64,000 nt of DNA from Vibrio ponticus (lineage in GTDB: Bacteria; Pseudomonadota; Gammaproteobacteria; Enterobacterales; Vibrionaceae): positions 1,240,001-1,304,000 of the forward strand of contig NZ_AP019658.1 in NCBI RefSeq assembly GCF_009938225.1, in the 5' to 3' direction. Below are positions 36,457 to 45,408 of this stretch, piece after piece. The notes under the pieces are model-generated. The model saw nothing but the letters and a program-made list of their open reading frames with translations, had not been told where the DNA came from and made no database searches. A program made the position numbers and the translations under genes. Numbering within the stretch: the stretch's first letter is position 1; the number at the start of each line of letters is the position of its first letter.

Positions 36457-37338
36457 GTGAGTATCAAGCTTCAACAATTAAAGCATTTTGTGATGGTGGT
36501 CGAGGAAGGTGGTTTTCGTGCCGCTTCACATCGAGCAAATCGTTCTCAAGCAGCACTGTCGACATCCATAAAAGAGCTCGAAAAGATACTGGGGCAGAGC
36601 CTATTTGAGCCTGGAAACAAATCCAAACTCACTCCTTTCGGCGAGATCTGCCTGCCTAAGATCATTCAATTTCTCAACATCTATAACGCACTGGATAACG
36701 ACCTTAAAGCCGCCGCCGCAGGGCAACAAGGTCGAGTACGCATCGCCAGCGTTCCTTCTGTTGCAGCCAAGCTGATTCCTAGTGTGCTTGGCGCATTCTG
36801 TGAACGATACCCGAATGTAGAAGTCAGCTTGATTGATGATAACGCCGCTGGTGTCGAAGCCCGTTTATTATCAGGAGAAGTGGATTTAGCATTAGGTAAT
36901 CCATCACATTTAGATGAAGGTGGCATTGAGTTTACCCCATTAATCTCTGATCCCATTGGCGTGGTGTGTTTGAAGGACAACCCTATCGCTCAGCATCCAG
37001 AAGGTATTGAGTGGCAAACTCTGTTAGAACAACCTTTTATTCGCAACGGGACTTGCACTCTACTCGATCCCACTCCTGCGCGCGCGTTGAGTGAACAAGC
37101 TTTGTATTCGGTTGAAAATATCACCTCTTTATTCTCAGTTCTTGAGCTCGGTATTGGTGTTACCACCTTGCCAAAGTTGGCGTTCCCGACCAATGAAACT
37201 CGATTAGTTTGGATTCCGCTAATTGATCCTCCTTTAAAAAGACAAGTGGGAATCTTTACCTTAACGGACCGAACTATCTCACCTCAAGCCAAAGCTTTTC
37301 ATCAATTGTGTATTCAATATTTAAACTACCAGAACTAA
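36457..37338 (+). CDS. LysR family transcriptional regulator of the BCCT/dipeptidase operon
   Basis: A 293-aa regulator. The N-terminal winged HTH reads LKHFVMVVEEGGFRAASHRANRSQAALSTSIKELEKILGQSLFEPGNKSKLTPFGE. The effector-binding domain begins at about residue 90 (GRVRIASVPSVAAKLIPSVLGAFCERYPNVEVSLID). It starts with GTG after AGAGGTTTCGCC. It is divergent from the catabolic operon and probably activates it when the transported substrate or an intermediate is present. Confidence 0.9.
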   Translation: MSIKLQQLKHFVMVVEEGGFRAASHRANRSQAALSTSIKELEKILGQSLFEPGNKSKLTPFGEICLPKIIQFLNIYNALDNDLKAAAAGQQGRVRIASVPSVAAKLIPSVLGAFCERYPNVEVSLIDDNAAGVEARLLSGEVDLALGNPSHLDEGGIEFTPLISDPIGVVCLKDNPIAQHPEGIEWQTLLEQPFIRNGTCTLLDPTPARALSEQALYSVENITSLFSVLELGIGVTTLPKLAFPTNETRLVWIPLIDPPLKRQVGIFTLTDRTISPQAKAFHQLCIQYLNYQN

Positions 37339-37397
37339 TTAAGGTCTGATGTTTCTATCTGTTGGTTATCAATACCAACGGATTAACAACGACAAAC

Positions 37398-37425
37398 ACA
37401 AAAAAAGCTCCCGAAGGAGCTTGTT
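37398..37425 (-). terminator. Rho-independent terminator of the NAGPA-type gene
   Basis: AAGCTCC-TTCG-GGAGCTT read on the reverse strand, followed by TTTTTGTG. It sits 40 bp after the glycosidase stop and between convergent genes. Confidence 0.85.
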
Positions 37426-37462
37426 CTGTGTCTATTTACCTAGCAGTAACGACTTAAAAGTA

Positions 37463-39040
37463 TTATCGAGTAAAGATAATCGCGTCTGAGACTTCCCTTT
37501 CACTTGCGTCAGAAGAAGAACCTGTGCGCTTGCCTTCAAGCACCATCATTGATGAGCCGCCACCATCAAGGTTAATCGCGCTCTCAGTATCAAGAGCTTC
37601 CATGAGCGCAGCCATATCGGTAATGCTGGCTCCCTCGGTTACAGTTGGTGCGCGCCCATAAACAACCGCGGCGTACAATACATTGTTATCTGTAATACCT
37701 AGCGCGGTACGAGGATGACGACGCAGCACCCAACCGTTGTAAAAACCTTCTCTATTTTCCATCGCCCCACTTACACCCAAACCATCATCATCTTGAGAAC
37801 CGGCGTGATCGCCAGTGGAAGGATAAGGATTGAAACCTTGCGTATTGCGCGAGGTAATATCAATAGCTGAATTGGTGACAAGAGTTGGTCCAGCATTTAA
37901 CATCGAAACGCCTTCACTAAGCTTATACTCTTGACCATCGACCATAACTTTACTGTTTAATTCAATGCTATCGCCAACTTCGACATTTAATTGAGAATCA
38001 CCGGTTAGTTGCACATAGAGATAGTTCGGCTCAATCACGCGTCCACGCTGAGTGAAGATCTCCGTAACCTTACCAGTAGAATCAATCACGACCTCTTGAC
38101 CTGCACCTTGTGGCGTTTGGTCATCATAGGCAGCGTTGTAAACAATAACTTCACTTACATCGGTACAAACAAAATCATGTATCGCCTCGATAGATGGCGT
38201 ATCGTCGTAGCCGCCACAGTTAAGAATGACGCCAGGTTTACGGTTAATACCATCAATACGTACTGTCTTACCGTTGATATCAAGCAACACTTCCGTTGTT
38301 ACTGAGTTACCAATCGATACTTTTGAGTGTTTTCCGGAGTTATCAATAATCAACACCGGACGCTGATTTGCCGCTTCTCGTAATAGCTGACCATTTTTTA
38401 CATACAGACCTGCAGGAGCACCTAGATCACCGACTTGATCATTAAAGGCAAAAAAACCACCGTTAATAGCCGCCAATGCTTCATTTCGCTTTGCCATACT
38501 TGATACAGTTTCAGCTGTCGTGACCTTATCGTTAGCCAGTATGCTCGCGACTTTGCCTTGATATTGGTTCAAATCAACCCGTAGCAAGCTAATCTCAAAT
38601 GGTCCATGGGTTTTATAACCGTCTTGCGCAGAAAATCTCAGAGAGAAGTTGAGACCATGTTGTTTGAACACTTTCGCCTGCTCTGCTGCTTGCTCAGCAG
38701 ATTCAAAGCCTCGCAGACGAATAATTTTATCCATTTTTTCGCCGTTTGGGGCGGTTTCTGGCGCAGATTCAATATGATACTCAACCTGAAGTTCATTGAG
38801 TTTCGCTGAGTAATCCTTGATGGTAGCGTCATTAACAATACCACTCGATAGCAGGTACTCCTCCCCTTGGGAGGTTCCTCTTTGGATTTGATAGTAGTCG
38901 ACGCCATCGACTAACGATTGATGCTCAACTGACTGAGGTAATTCAGCGCCGCCAATTGCTAAATCTGGTACGTTCCACTGCGCAGCATAAGAGCCAAATG
39001 CAATACTAGAGACTAGAACAGCAAGTAAGGTTTTTTTCAT
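37463..39040 (-). CDS. Secreted phosphodiester glycosidase (NAGPA domain) protein
   Basis: A 525-aa exported protein with a clear signal peptide (MKKTLLAVLVSSIAFGSYA). Residues about 60-140 resemble a SPOR-like fold (VEYHIESAPETA... SAEQAAEQAKVFKQHGLNFSL). The C-terminal half is the NAGPA domain: AAINGGFFAFNDQVGDLGAP, PRTALGITDNNVLYAAVVYGR, AINLDGGGSSMMVLEGK. The family cleaves GlcNAc-1-phosphodiester-type or related linkages; in bacteria its targets include cell-wall or exopolysaccharide phosphodiesters. The exact substrate is unknown. Single gene with its own terminator. Confidence 0.88.
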   Translation of the reverse strand: MKKTLLAVLVSSIAFGSYAAQWNVPDLAIGGAELPQSVEHQSLVDGVDYYQIQRGTSQGEEYLLSSGIVNDATIKDYSAKLNELQVEYHIESAPETAPNGEKMDKIIRLRGFESAEQAAEQAKVFKQHGLNFSLRFSAQDGYKTHGPFEISLLRVDLNQYQGKVASILANDKVTTAETVSSMAKRNEALAAINGGFFAFNDQVGDLGAPAGLYVKNGQLLREAANQRPVLIIDNSGKHSKVSIGNSVTTEVLLDINGKTVRIDGINRKPGVILNCGGYDDTPSIEAIHDFVCTDVSEVIVYNAAYDDQTPQGAGQEVVIDSTGKVTEIFTQRGRVIEPNYLYVQLTGDSQLNVEVGDSIELNSKVMVDGQEYKLSEGVSMLNAGPTLVTNSAIDITSRNTQGFNPYPSTGDHAGSQDDDGLGVSGAMENREGFYNGWVLRRHPRTALGITDNNVLYAAVVYGRAPTVTEGASITDMAALMEALDTESAINLDGGGSSMMVLEGKRTGSSSDASEREVSDAIIFTR

Positions 39041-39273
39041 TATTTGATCACTTTTATTTCACGGATAAAAATAAGTTTATAAGCGAAATAATGGTTCTGT
39101 CTGCGAGAAAACTCACATGCTTTCAGCATATCATTCTGAAACTGTGAATTAGCACAGCAAAATACCCACTCGAAAGTTAGTGCGATCGAAACCTTCTAAT
39201 TCTCTTTATTCTTCACGAACACTTCACGTTGAGCGTTTGATAATGCTGCGGAGAATTTAAAGGACAACAAACA

Positions 39274-39909
39274 ATGAAAAAAACAATACTTGCAGCGGTA
39301 CTCTTGAGCACATCTTTTGCCGCGATTTCGGCACCATACATTGGTCTTGAATACGGCTTTGGCTCAACCAGTCATGATGCACAGAGTGATTTTAAAGATC
39401 CATCAATCAAACTTGATCCATCATTAGAAGATGGCATCTTTGGCGGCTTCGTGGGTTACTCTCTCACCCCTTCTTGGGCTGTTGAATTGGGTTACAACCA
39501 TTTTGAACTTAGCGATGGTCGCTCACAGCAAGTTAGCATGACAGCTGACTACGAAGAAGAGCGAGAGTGGGATGCCAAAGTGAAAGCAACACAATTTTCG
39601 CTCGCGCCTGTATATACTTATGCAATGAACGATCGCTGGTCGGCGAAAATTAAGGCTGGTTTCACCTATACTCAATACGATGTAAGTGGCTCGCAAACAC
39701 TAGAAAAGGAATTTCACGTCACTGATGTAGAAACCAGCAAGCATGAAGACGGTTACTCGAGCTCATCAAATGAAATTGGTGGATTAGTGTCGCTGGGTAC
39801 TGAGTACCGTGTACTACCTCAATTAACTGTTGGCGCTAATGTTAAATACCAATTCGATAGCTTTGCCAATACCGCGTCGTTCAACCTTGGTTCAACCTAT
39901 TACTTCTAA
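39274..39909 (+). CDS. Outer-membrane beta-barrel protein (AcfA/OmpA-like)
   Basis: A 211-aa protein with a signal peptide (MKKTILAAVLLSTSFAAISA) and alternating amphipathic strands ending in F (STYYF), the sign of an outer-membrane barrel of eight strands. Blocks are YIGLEYGFGSTSHDA, FGGFVGYSLTPSWAVELGYNHFEL, and LVSLGTEYRVLPQLTVGANVKYQF. It resembles the AcfA accessory-colonisation type and OmpX/Ail-type barrels. The ribosome-binding region is weak (AAAGGACAACAAACA). Function unknown. Confidence 0.85.
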   Translation: MKKTILAAVLLSTSFAAISAPYIGLEYGFGSTSHDAQSDFKDPSIKLDPSLEDGIFGGFVGYSLTPSWAVELGYNHFELSDGRSQQVSMTADYEEEREWDAKVKATQFSLAPVYTYAMNDRWSAKIKAGFTYTQYDVSGSQTLEKEFHVTDVETSKHEDGYSSSSNEIGGLVSLGTEYRVLPQLTVGANVKYQFDSFANTASFNLGSTYYF

Positions 39910-40097
39910 GCCTAGCAGCTTACGATGGTTGGAGCCTGGTTTACGCATCAGAGTACACCACTGATAATAAATCAACCACAGAACTGACGATGTGCTTTGA
40001 GAAAAAGTACTAATCTGGCGAACAAATCGCTTGATAACAAATAGACTAATGGCGGAATCGCTCCGCCATTTTTGATCGCGCATCGAGAGTAGCGTAT

Positions 40098-40451
40098 CTA
40101 GGTTAGCTCAATCCCAAACTGCTTCACGATAACAGCCACAGTAAAAAAGCACACTATTGAAATAAGCGCGCAAATACCCAATGCTGGCCAGAAAGAAAAC
40201 TTACTGAGCAAAAACGGAAAGGCGAGAAACATTGGCAAAGTAGGCAGCACATACCAAAACGTATAATAAGCATGATTAGCGAGTTTCGCTTGTCCCTGCC
40301 CTTCAATATACATCCAAATCAAAGCCAATATGGTGACCGTCGGCAAAGCAGCAATTAGAGCGCCTGCTTTATCACTTCTTTTGGCAATTTCGGAAATTAA
40401 TACCACAATTCCAGCCGTCAGTGCGTATTTGGTAATAATCCACAGCATCAT
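40098..40451 (-). CDS. DUF3147-like small inner-membrane protein
   Basis: A 117-aa protein with four hydrophobic helices: WIITKYALTAGIVVLISEIA, LIAALPTVTILALIWMYIEG, YVLPTLPMFLAFPFLL, ALGICALISIVCFFTVAVIV. The GALIAALPTVT segment is typical of the DUF3147 family, whose function is unknown. It follows the HMG-CoA reductase gene by 55 bp in the same direction and may share its transcript. Confidence 0.8.
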   Translation of the reverse strand: MMLWIITKYALTAGIVVLISEIAKRSDKAGALIAALPTVTILALIWMYIEGQGQAKLANHAYYTFWYVLPTLPMFLAFPFLLSKFSFWPALGICALISIVCFFTVAVIVKQFGIELT

Positions 40452-40505
40452 TTCACGTCCATGTCAGGAAAATCCATCTAAGGAAAATACTAACCTAAAT
40501 CCCTC

Positions 40506-41798
40506 TTAATTGGTTGACGATGGGCTCACCTTTTTACGTGCCAATTTTTGATGGGCACGGGAAAAGTGCCCTGCGCAAAATGCACCGATAATCGACAACT
40601 CGCCTGCTAAACATAGCCCTGCGGCAACTTCCGCGAGTGCTTTGGCCTTGCCGTTACCATGTAAACCAAGGATATCTAAACATGCTTTTTGGGTTGGCAG
40701 CCCTGTCCCGCCACCAACGGTGCCCACCATGATGTTGGGTAACGTCACCGATGCGTACAAATCACCTTGCGTAGTAACTTCCATGCGGGTAATACCAACA
40801 GCCGACTCGGCAACACACGCCGCATCTTGCCCACACGCAATATATAGCGCGGTTAACGCATTCGCGTAATGCGCATTAACGCCAATCGAACCACTGAGCA
40901 GTCCACCGATAGTATTCATCTGGGTGAAACTTGCCATAGCCTCAGGCGTGGTATGCAGATGTTTATGGACGAGCTGTTTGGAAATCGTAACATCCGCAGA
41001 AACCTTCTTACCTCGCACTGAGCGCAGCACATAACCACTGGCTTTCTTATCACCCGATAGATTGCCATCTAAGAACGCTTCGACAGGCTGAATTGGACTC
41101 GCTTGCAAAATATAGCTAAACACCTGCTGAGTCGCGATGGTCACCATATTCTGACCAGATGCATCGCCAGTCACAAACTCGAACACTAGATAGACATGGT
41201 TACCTTCGATATTAACGTTAATGTCCTTTAACTTACCGTGTGATGTGGTGGACTGAGCAATTTCACGAAACAGATCATATTGCGTCACCACCCAGCTAAC
41301 AAACTGCGCCGACTCAGCCAGAGATTGGAAAGCAAATACCGGAGTGCGGCTTACCCCTTCGTTAAGCAAAATCGCACTCACGCCACCAGCCGCCGTGATA
41401 AGCTTCGAGCCACGATTGTAAGAGGCGACTAAAGCCGCCTCGGTCGTTGCCAAAGGAACCAGATAGTCGTCGTTAGCAAACAAGCCATTAATACGCAGCG
41501 GTCCAGCAATACCCACCGGAACGTTTACCGTACCGACGAAGTGTTCAATGTTATTGGCATACTCTTGGTAATGCTGCTCGGTAAAAGCGTCAAACAGTAC
41601 TTGTTTGTCCGTCATCGAATCTAACACTTTCCAACGCCGCTCAAGATGCTTATCCGTAATTCCAGCACTCAACCCGATATTTTTACTCGAGCGTTGATAC
41701 TTAGGGGTTAGAGCGGATTCGAGTTTGTCCGTCATTTGTGTATCAGAAAATACACTGCCGCTCTTGGCATGATTCAGGTTTAGATTCAATTTAGGCAT
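40506..41798 (-). CDS. mvaA: 3-hydroxy-3-methylglutaryl-CoA reductase, class I
   Basis: A 430-aa NADPH-type HMG-CoA reductase forming mevalonate. Motifs: ENIEHFVGTVNVPVGIAGPL, TTEAALVASYNRGSKLI, ASGQNMVTIATQQVF (coenzyme loop), SGDKKASGYVLRSVRGKKV (catalytic lysine), VGTVGGGTGLPTQ, and the GAFCAGHFSRAHQKLARKK tail with the catalytic His. Class I enzymes are usual in archaea and eukaryotes. No other mevalonate gene is visible nearby. The start at 41798 is favoured by family length; the frame extends to 41831. Confidence 0.93.
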   Translation of the reverse strand: MPKLNLNLNHAKSGSVFSDTQMTDKLESALTPKYQRSSKNIGLSAGITDKHLERRWKVLDSMTDKQVLFDAFTEQHYQEYANNIEHFVGTVNVPVGIAGPLRINGLFANDDYLVPLATTEAALVASYNRGSKLITAAGGVSAILLNEGVSRTPVFAFQSLAESAQFVSWVVTQYDLFREIAQSTTSHGKLKDINVNIEGNHVYLVFEFVTGDASGQNMVTIATQQVFSYILQASPIQPVEAFLDGNLSGDKKASGYVLRSVRGKKVSADVTISKQLVHKHLHTTPEAMASFTQMNTIGGLLSGSIGVNAHYANALTALYIACGQDAACVAESAVGITRMEVTTQGDLYASVTLPNIMVGTVGGGTGLPTQKACLDILGLHGNGKAKALAEVAAGLCLAGELSIIGAFCAGHFSRAHQKLARKKVSPSSTN

Positions 41799-42094
41799 AC
41801 AACAGATTCTTTGAAGGTTCGATATCAGCAATACCTAACCTAGTCATTCGTTAACCACTCATCGGTGGCTATATTTATGCAGCGTCAAAACGCCAGTGAG
41901 TGGGCAATTCTAACTAAGTTGGCTAGATAAGTGGTTGGAGCAGGGGTAGAAGATATAATAGCAAAAGGGAAAAAGCATAAAATGAGTCAGGCTAACGCTA
42001 TAGAATCAGCAGGTTAACAATAAATACGCAGCAAAAGAAAGATGTTACAAATCATTGTTAACCTCGAATATAAGCGTTTAGCACTGAGCTATGG

Positions 42095-43024
42095 CTACTC
42101 ACCTCGCCAACGATATAAATCGCTGGCATCTTTTCGATTCAGGAACTGGCGTAACTCTTCAATAAAGACGCGAAAACGAGTCGGTAAATACTGCCTAGAA
42201 CGATACACTGCATAGATTTGTCCATGTTGACCAAAATTGCCATCAAACAACATTTTCAGCTCGCCACTATCTAGCTTAGGGCGAACTTGATCTTCAGGTA
42301 CCAGTGCGACTCCCATACCAGACAACGACAAATTGGTCGCAATATCCACAGAATCAGTTGTGATAATTCCCTCAATGCCTACTGTGCCTGTTTCACCGGT
42401 CACGCTTTCGTAAAACCACTCTGTCTCACGCTTGAGTGAGTTGGTATTGGTGATGCACTGATGCTGCGCGAGTTCACTTGGGTGATTAGGTACACCGACT
42501 CGAGCCAAATATTCCGGTGAGGCACAAAAAATACGACGGTATTTCAATATCGGTCTTGCGACCAGTGACAGATCGGTTGGCAACAGCGGGGAAATCATAA
42601 TATCGCAACTGGCCATCTCGCGTAACAGAGTCGGATGCAAGGTCACGAGATTGAGACGAATATTAGGATGAAGCTGTTTAAATTGTCTAAAGAAATACTG
42701 ACTTAACCAACGCCCCATTGGGTGCAACAAACCGACACTGATCTCGCCACGAATGCTTTCTGAGGTGTCGTGCAAACCATCTACAGTGTTATCGAGGTCT
42801 TGCAATATACGCTGACAAGATTCAAGGAAAACCAGCCCTTGCGGCGTGAGATGAATTTGATTTCCCCCACGATGAAATAGACGGAGCTTTACCGCCTGTT
42901 CAAGTTGACTGATTTTTCGACTCAACGTCGGTTGGCTGATTTCTAGTTCATCAGCGGCTTCAGTAAAGCTGAGTTTCTCCGCGAGTAGGCAAAACATGCG
43001 AAGGGTATCGATTTGAAAAGACAT
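42095..43024 (-). CDS. LysR family regulator divergent from the cytochrome/copper operon
   Basis: A 309-aa regulator with an N-terminal winged HTH (DTLRMFCLLAEKLSFTEAADELEISQPTLSRKISQLEQAVKLRLFHRGG) and an effector domain from about residue 90 (IRGEISVGLLHPMGRWLSQYFFRQFKQLHPNIRLNLVTLHP). The start at 43024 is favoured over the frame to 43087 by the normal LysR N-terminus. It lies opposite the eight-gene operon beginning at 43305 and is its most likely regulator. A 260-270-bp gene-free stretch separates it from mvaA. Confidence 0.88.
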   Translation of the reverse strand: MSFQIDTLRMFCLLAEKLSFTEAADELEISQPTLSRKISQLEQAVKLRLFHRGGNQIHLTPQGLVFLESCQRILQDLDNTVDGLHDTSESIRGEISVGLLHPMGRWLSQYFFRQFKQLHPNIRLNLVTLHPTLLREMASCDIMISPLLPTDLSLVARPILKYRRIFCASPEYLARVGVPNHPSELAQHQCITNTNSLKRETEWFYESVTGETGTVGIEGIITTDSVDIATNLSLSGMGVALVPEDQVRPKLDSGELKMLFDGNFGQHGQIYAVYRSRQYLPTRFRVFIEELRQFLNRKDASDLYRWRGE

Positions 43025-43087
43025 GGTCGATCTGGCTAGTAAAGGTCGCGCCAGTTTAGCAAAGAATGAGTTCGACACTAGTCCCAC

Positions 43088-43113
43088 AGTTGTGCAACAT
43101 CATCCACACAACT
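43088..43113. promoter_or_regulatory. Candidate operator between LysR gene and cytochrome operon
   Basis: AGTTGTG-N12-CACAACT, a perfect 7-bp inverted repeat in the 280-bp divergent region, 64 bp before the LysR start. It could be a LysR half-site pair. Not proven. Confidence 0.4.
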
Positions 43114-43304
43114 CAACAACAGACCATAAAATAAATATAATTCAACAAGTTATACTAGAGCGCCATTATTCAGATTCGCTTTAAATGATACCTCGATCAC
43201 CTTATTTATTTTCTGCATAACAGCAATTCTGATTGCGTCATTTTCTTCAAAGCCATCATTCATATACTCGCCGTGAAGAATTATTTCAATTTATGACACC
43301 TATT

Positions 43305-44288
43305 ATGAAAATAAATCAATGTTCGTTAATCCTCTTTAGCCTTTTTTCTGCCGGTGCAACAGCCCAAAACGTTGAACTTGGTAAACCTGATTTTTATGGC
43401 TCAATTCGCGCTCAAGCCGCTTGGCATGAAAATGTTGACTACACCACCGACATATACCAAGCAGAAGCAGGTGTTATCGGCATGCTTGATACCGATTTTT
43501 TCAAGGCTCGTTATCAATTAGAAGCTGAATACTCAGAATCAATCAGTCACGCAGCCGACGATAACGATCTGATAGTTCGTGAAGCCAATATCATTCTGAT
43601 GAATCCAACTTTCGGTGGTGCTTTTATTGGCTCAGGTACCACTGGTACTTGGGCTGATCTCTACGCAAAAGTGGATATCTTCGAAAGCAACAACATGGAG
43701 CGTCATAGCGACAACCTTTTACTGGGTGGTAAACGCTATGCAACCAATCAGCTGGCTTACATTACCCCTCATTTTGGACCATTCCATTTTAAAGCTGCGA
43801 TTGTTTCACCCGATGAAAATAACGACAAAGATGCTGACATCGTAGGTCTACGTGCACTCTATACCCAAGGTAACTTCCAATTGGTTGTTAACCAGTCGCT
43901 CACGTCAGAAGAGATGATGAACGGTGCGACGGAAGACAGCCAGCGCACAATCGTTGCCACGAGCTATGAGTGGGACAACCTCTACCTTGGCGCGGTTGCA
44001 GAGTTTGACTACGACGCTCCATTTGGTGAGCGCAATGTCTATGCACTATCGAGCAAATATCAGCTCAATGATACCGCGTTCAGCCTAGGTTATCAGTTCG
44101 CCGATTGGCTGGACAACCGCAGCAATGAGTCACTGATTTTGGCCAATGTACGTCACGACTTTAATTCAAACGTCGCGATGTTCATTGAAGGCGCACTATT
44201 TGAAGAAAAATACCAAGCTAATAATCCGAAATCAGTGGCAAAAACCAAAGGTGACAATATCAACCTAGGTTTGATTGTTTCTTTCTAA
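43305..44288 (+). CDS. Outer-membrane porin-like barrel, first gene of the cytochrome/copper operon
   Basis: A 327-aa exported protein with a signal peptide (MKINQCSLILFSLFSAGATAQ) and a barrel that ends in LGLIVSF. Internal strands alternate hydrophobic and polar (YGSIRAQAAWHENVDYTTDIYQAEAGVIGMLDTDFFKARYQLEAEY, TNQLAYITPHFGPFHFKAAIVSP). It resembles general bacterial porins. It lies 23 bp before the PCu(A)C gene, so it may admit the substrate or metal used by the system. The ATG at 43293 is an alternative start. Confidence 0.82.
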   Translation: MKINQCSLILFSLFSAGATAQNVELGKPDFYGSIRAQAAWHENVDYTTDIYQAEAGVIGMLDTDFFKARYQLEAEYSESISHAADDNDLIVREANIILMNPTFGGAFIGSGTTGTWADLYAKVDIFESNNMERHSDNLLLGGKRYATNQLAYITPHFGPFHFKAAIVSPDENNDKDADIVGLRALYTQGNFQLVVNQSLTSEEMMNGATEDSQRTIVATSYEWDNLYLGAVAEFDYDAPFGERNVYALSSKYQLNDTAFSLGYQFADWLDNRSNESLILANVRHDFNSNVAMFIEGALFEEKYQANNPKSVAKTKGDNINLGLIVSF

Positions 44289-44311
44289 CCCATCACGTTA
44301 GGACTCAACCA

Positions 44312-44782
44312 ATGAAACGTACCCTACTCTCTGTTTCGCTCGCGATAATGAGCTTTTCCACGTTTGCTTCGATCAACGTGGATAACTGTGTTATTCGCGA
44401 ACCAGCACCGGGCACAGACAAAACTGGGCTCTACTTTACAATTAACTACCAACCTGATGCAGAAACAAAATCTTTGCGTCTACCAGCACCAGAAGCGCTA
44501 TATGGCGCGGCGGTTCCAGCGCTGACTAGTTATACCGAGCTGCATGACATGAAACATGCTGACGGCATGATGACAATGCAACGCATTCCTCAATTGCAAC
44601 TAAAACCGGGCAGCACCCTAAACCTTAAGCCAGGTGGTCAGCATGTAATGCTATTTGACTTAAAACAACGTCCTAAAGCTGGTGAAGTCTACGACGTTGA
44701 GCTTTGGCTCGCCTTTGCTCCAGAAGTCACTTGCCAAGCTGTTGTAAAAACCTCTGCTGAACTGGCCAAAGGAACTCACTAA
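44312..44782 (+). CDS. PCu(A)C-type periplasmic copper chaperone
   Basis: A 156-aa exported protein with a signal peptide (MKRTLLSVSLAIMSFSTFAS). It carries the copper-binding pattern HxM...HxM: H78 and M80 in ELHDMKHADGMMTM, and H111 and M113 in GGQHVMLFDL. These proteins hand Cu(I) to the CuA or CuB centres of oxidases or to nitrous oxide reductase and often work with SCO proteins, as one is encoded later in this operon. Its stop overlaps the next start (TAATG). Confidence 0.9.
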   Translation: MKRTLLSVSLAIMSFSTFASINVDNCVIREPAPGTDKTGLYFTINYQPDAETKSLRLPAPEALYGAAVPALTSYTELHDMKHADGMMTMQRIPQLQLKPGSTLNLKPGGQHVMLFDLKQRPKAGEVYDVELWLAFAPEVTCQAVVKTSAELAKGTH

Positions 44783-45408
44783 TGCGATCTCTATTTAAAC
44801 AAATTCGCTCGGTAAAAGGCGCTGTACTCGCCGCAATACTTACAATAGGTGCGGGTATTGGTTTACTTACCGCACTCCCTGCAACAGAAGTTCTCCACGC
44901 ATTTAGCACCAACGAGTACTGTGGCACCTGCCACACGATGGAGCCTGCTGCGGAAACTTTTGCCAAGAGTGTGCACGGTGGTAACAACTCGCAAGGCTTT
45001 GTGGCTGAGTGTGTCTCCTGCCATCTACCAAACTCTAACGTGGTTGATGAACTGTGGGTCAAAGGAACTTCCGGTATGCGCCACTTATTTGGTGAATACG
45101 TATTGCAAATGGAATCTTTGGACTACGAGGAGCTTCATCCTAAACGAACCGAATATGTGTTTGATTCAGGATGTATCAATTGCCACCGTAAATTAGAAGA
45201 GCGCGCGAAAGTTGCGACCACTGAATCCCCAATTGCCGATCAAACCCACCAAATCGCTTTCGCTCGTAAAGACAGTGACAGCAATTGGCAGTGCTCAAGC
45301 TGCCACTACGATATCGCGCACCCAGATCTCAAACGCTCAATGCGCCTACGTGACGAAGAACGCATGCGTGAAATGGCGACCCTACTTGGAGTTGAAAACA
45401 ATGGATAA
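44782..45408 (+). CDS. NapC/NrfH-type tetrahaem cytochrome c
   Basis: A 208-aa membrane-anchored quinol dehydrogenase. One N-terminal membrane helix (KGAVLAAILTIGAGIGLLTAL) precedes four CXXCH haem sites: C47-C50-H51, C77-C80-H81, C131-C134-H135 and C171-C174-H175. This is the NapC/NirT/NrfH layout that takes electrons from menaquinol or ubiquinol and passes them to periplasmic partners. No nitrate, nitrite or TMAO reductase gene is nearby; the immediate downstream partner is a c-type cytochrome with DUF1566 domains, which it overlaps by 8 bp. Confidence 0.92.
   Translation: MRSLFKQIRSVKGAVLAAILTIGAGIGLLTALPATEVLHAFSTNEYCGTCHTMEPAAETFAKSVHGGNNSQGFVAECVSCHLPNSNVVDELWVKGTSGMRHLFGEYVLQMESLDYEELHPKRTEYVFDSGCINCHRKLEERAKVATTESPIADQTHQIAFARKDSDSNWQCSSCHYDIAHPDLKRSMRLRDEERMREMATLLGVENNG

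Noticed and set aside
44903..45400. Tetrahaem protein considered as part of a nap, nrf or tor operon
   Set aside because: No NapA, NrfA or TorA catalytic subunit is present anywhere in the window.
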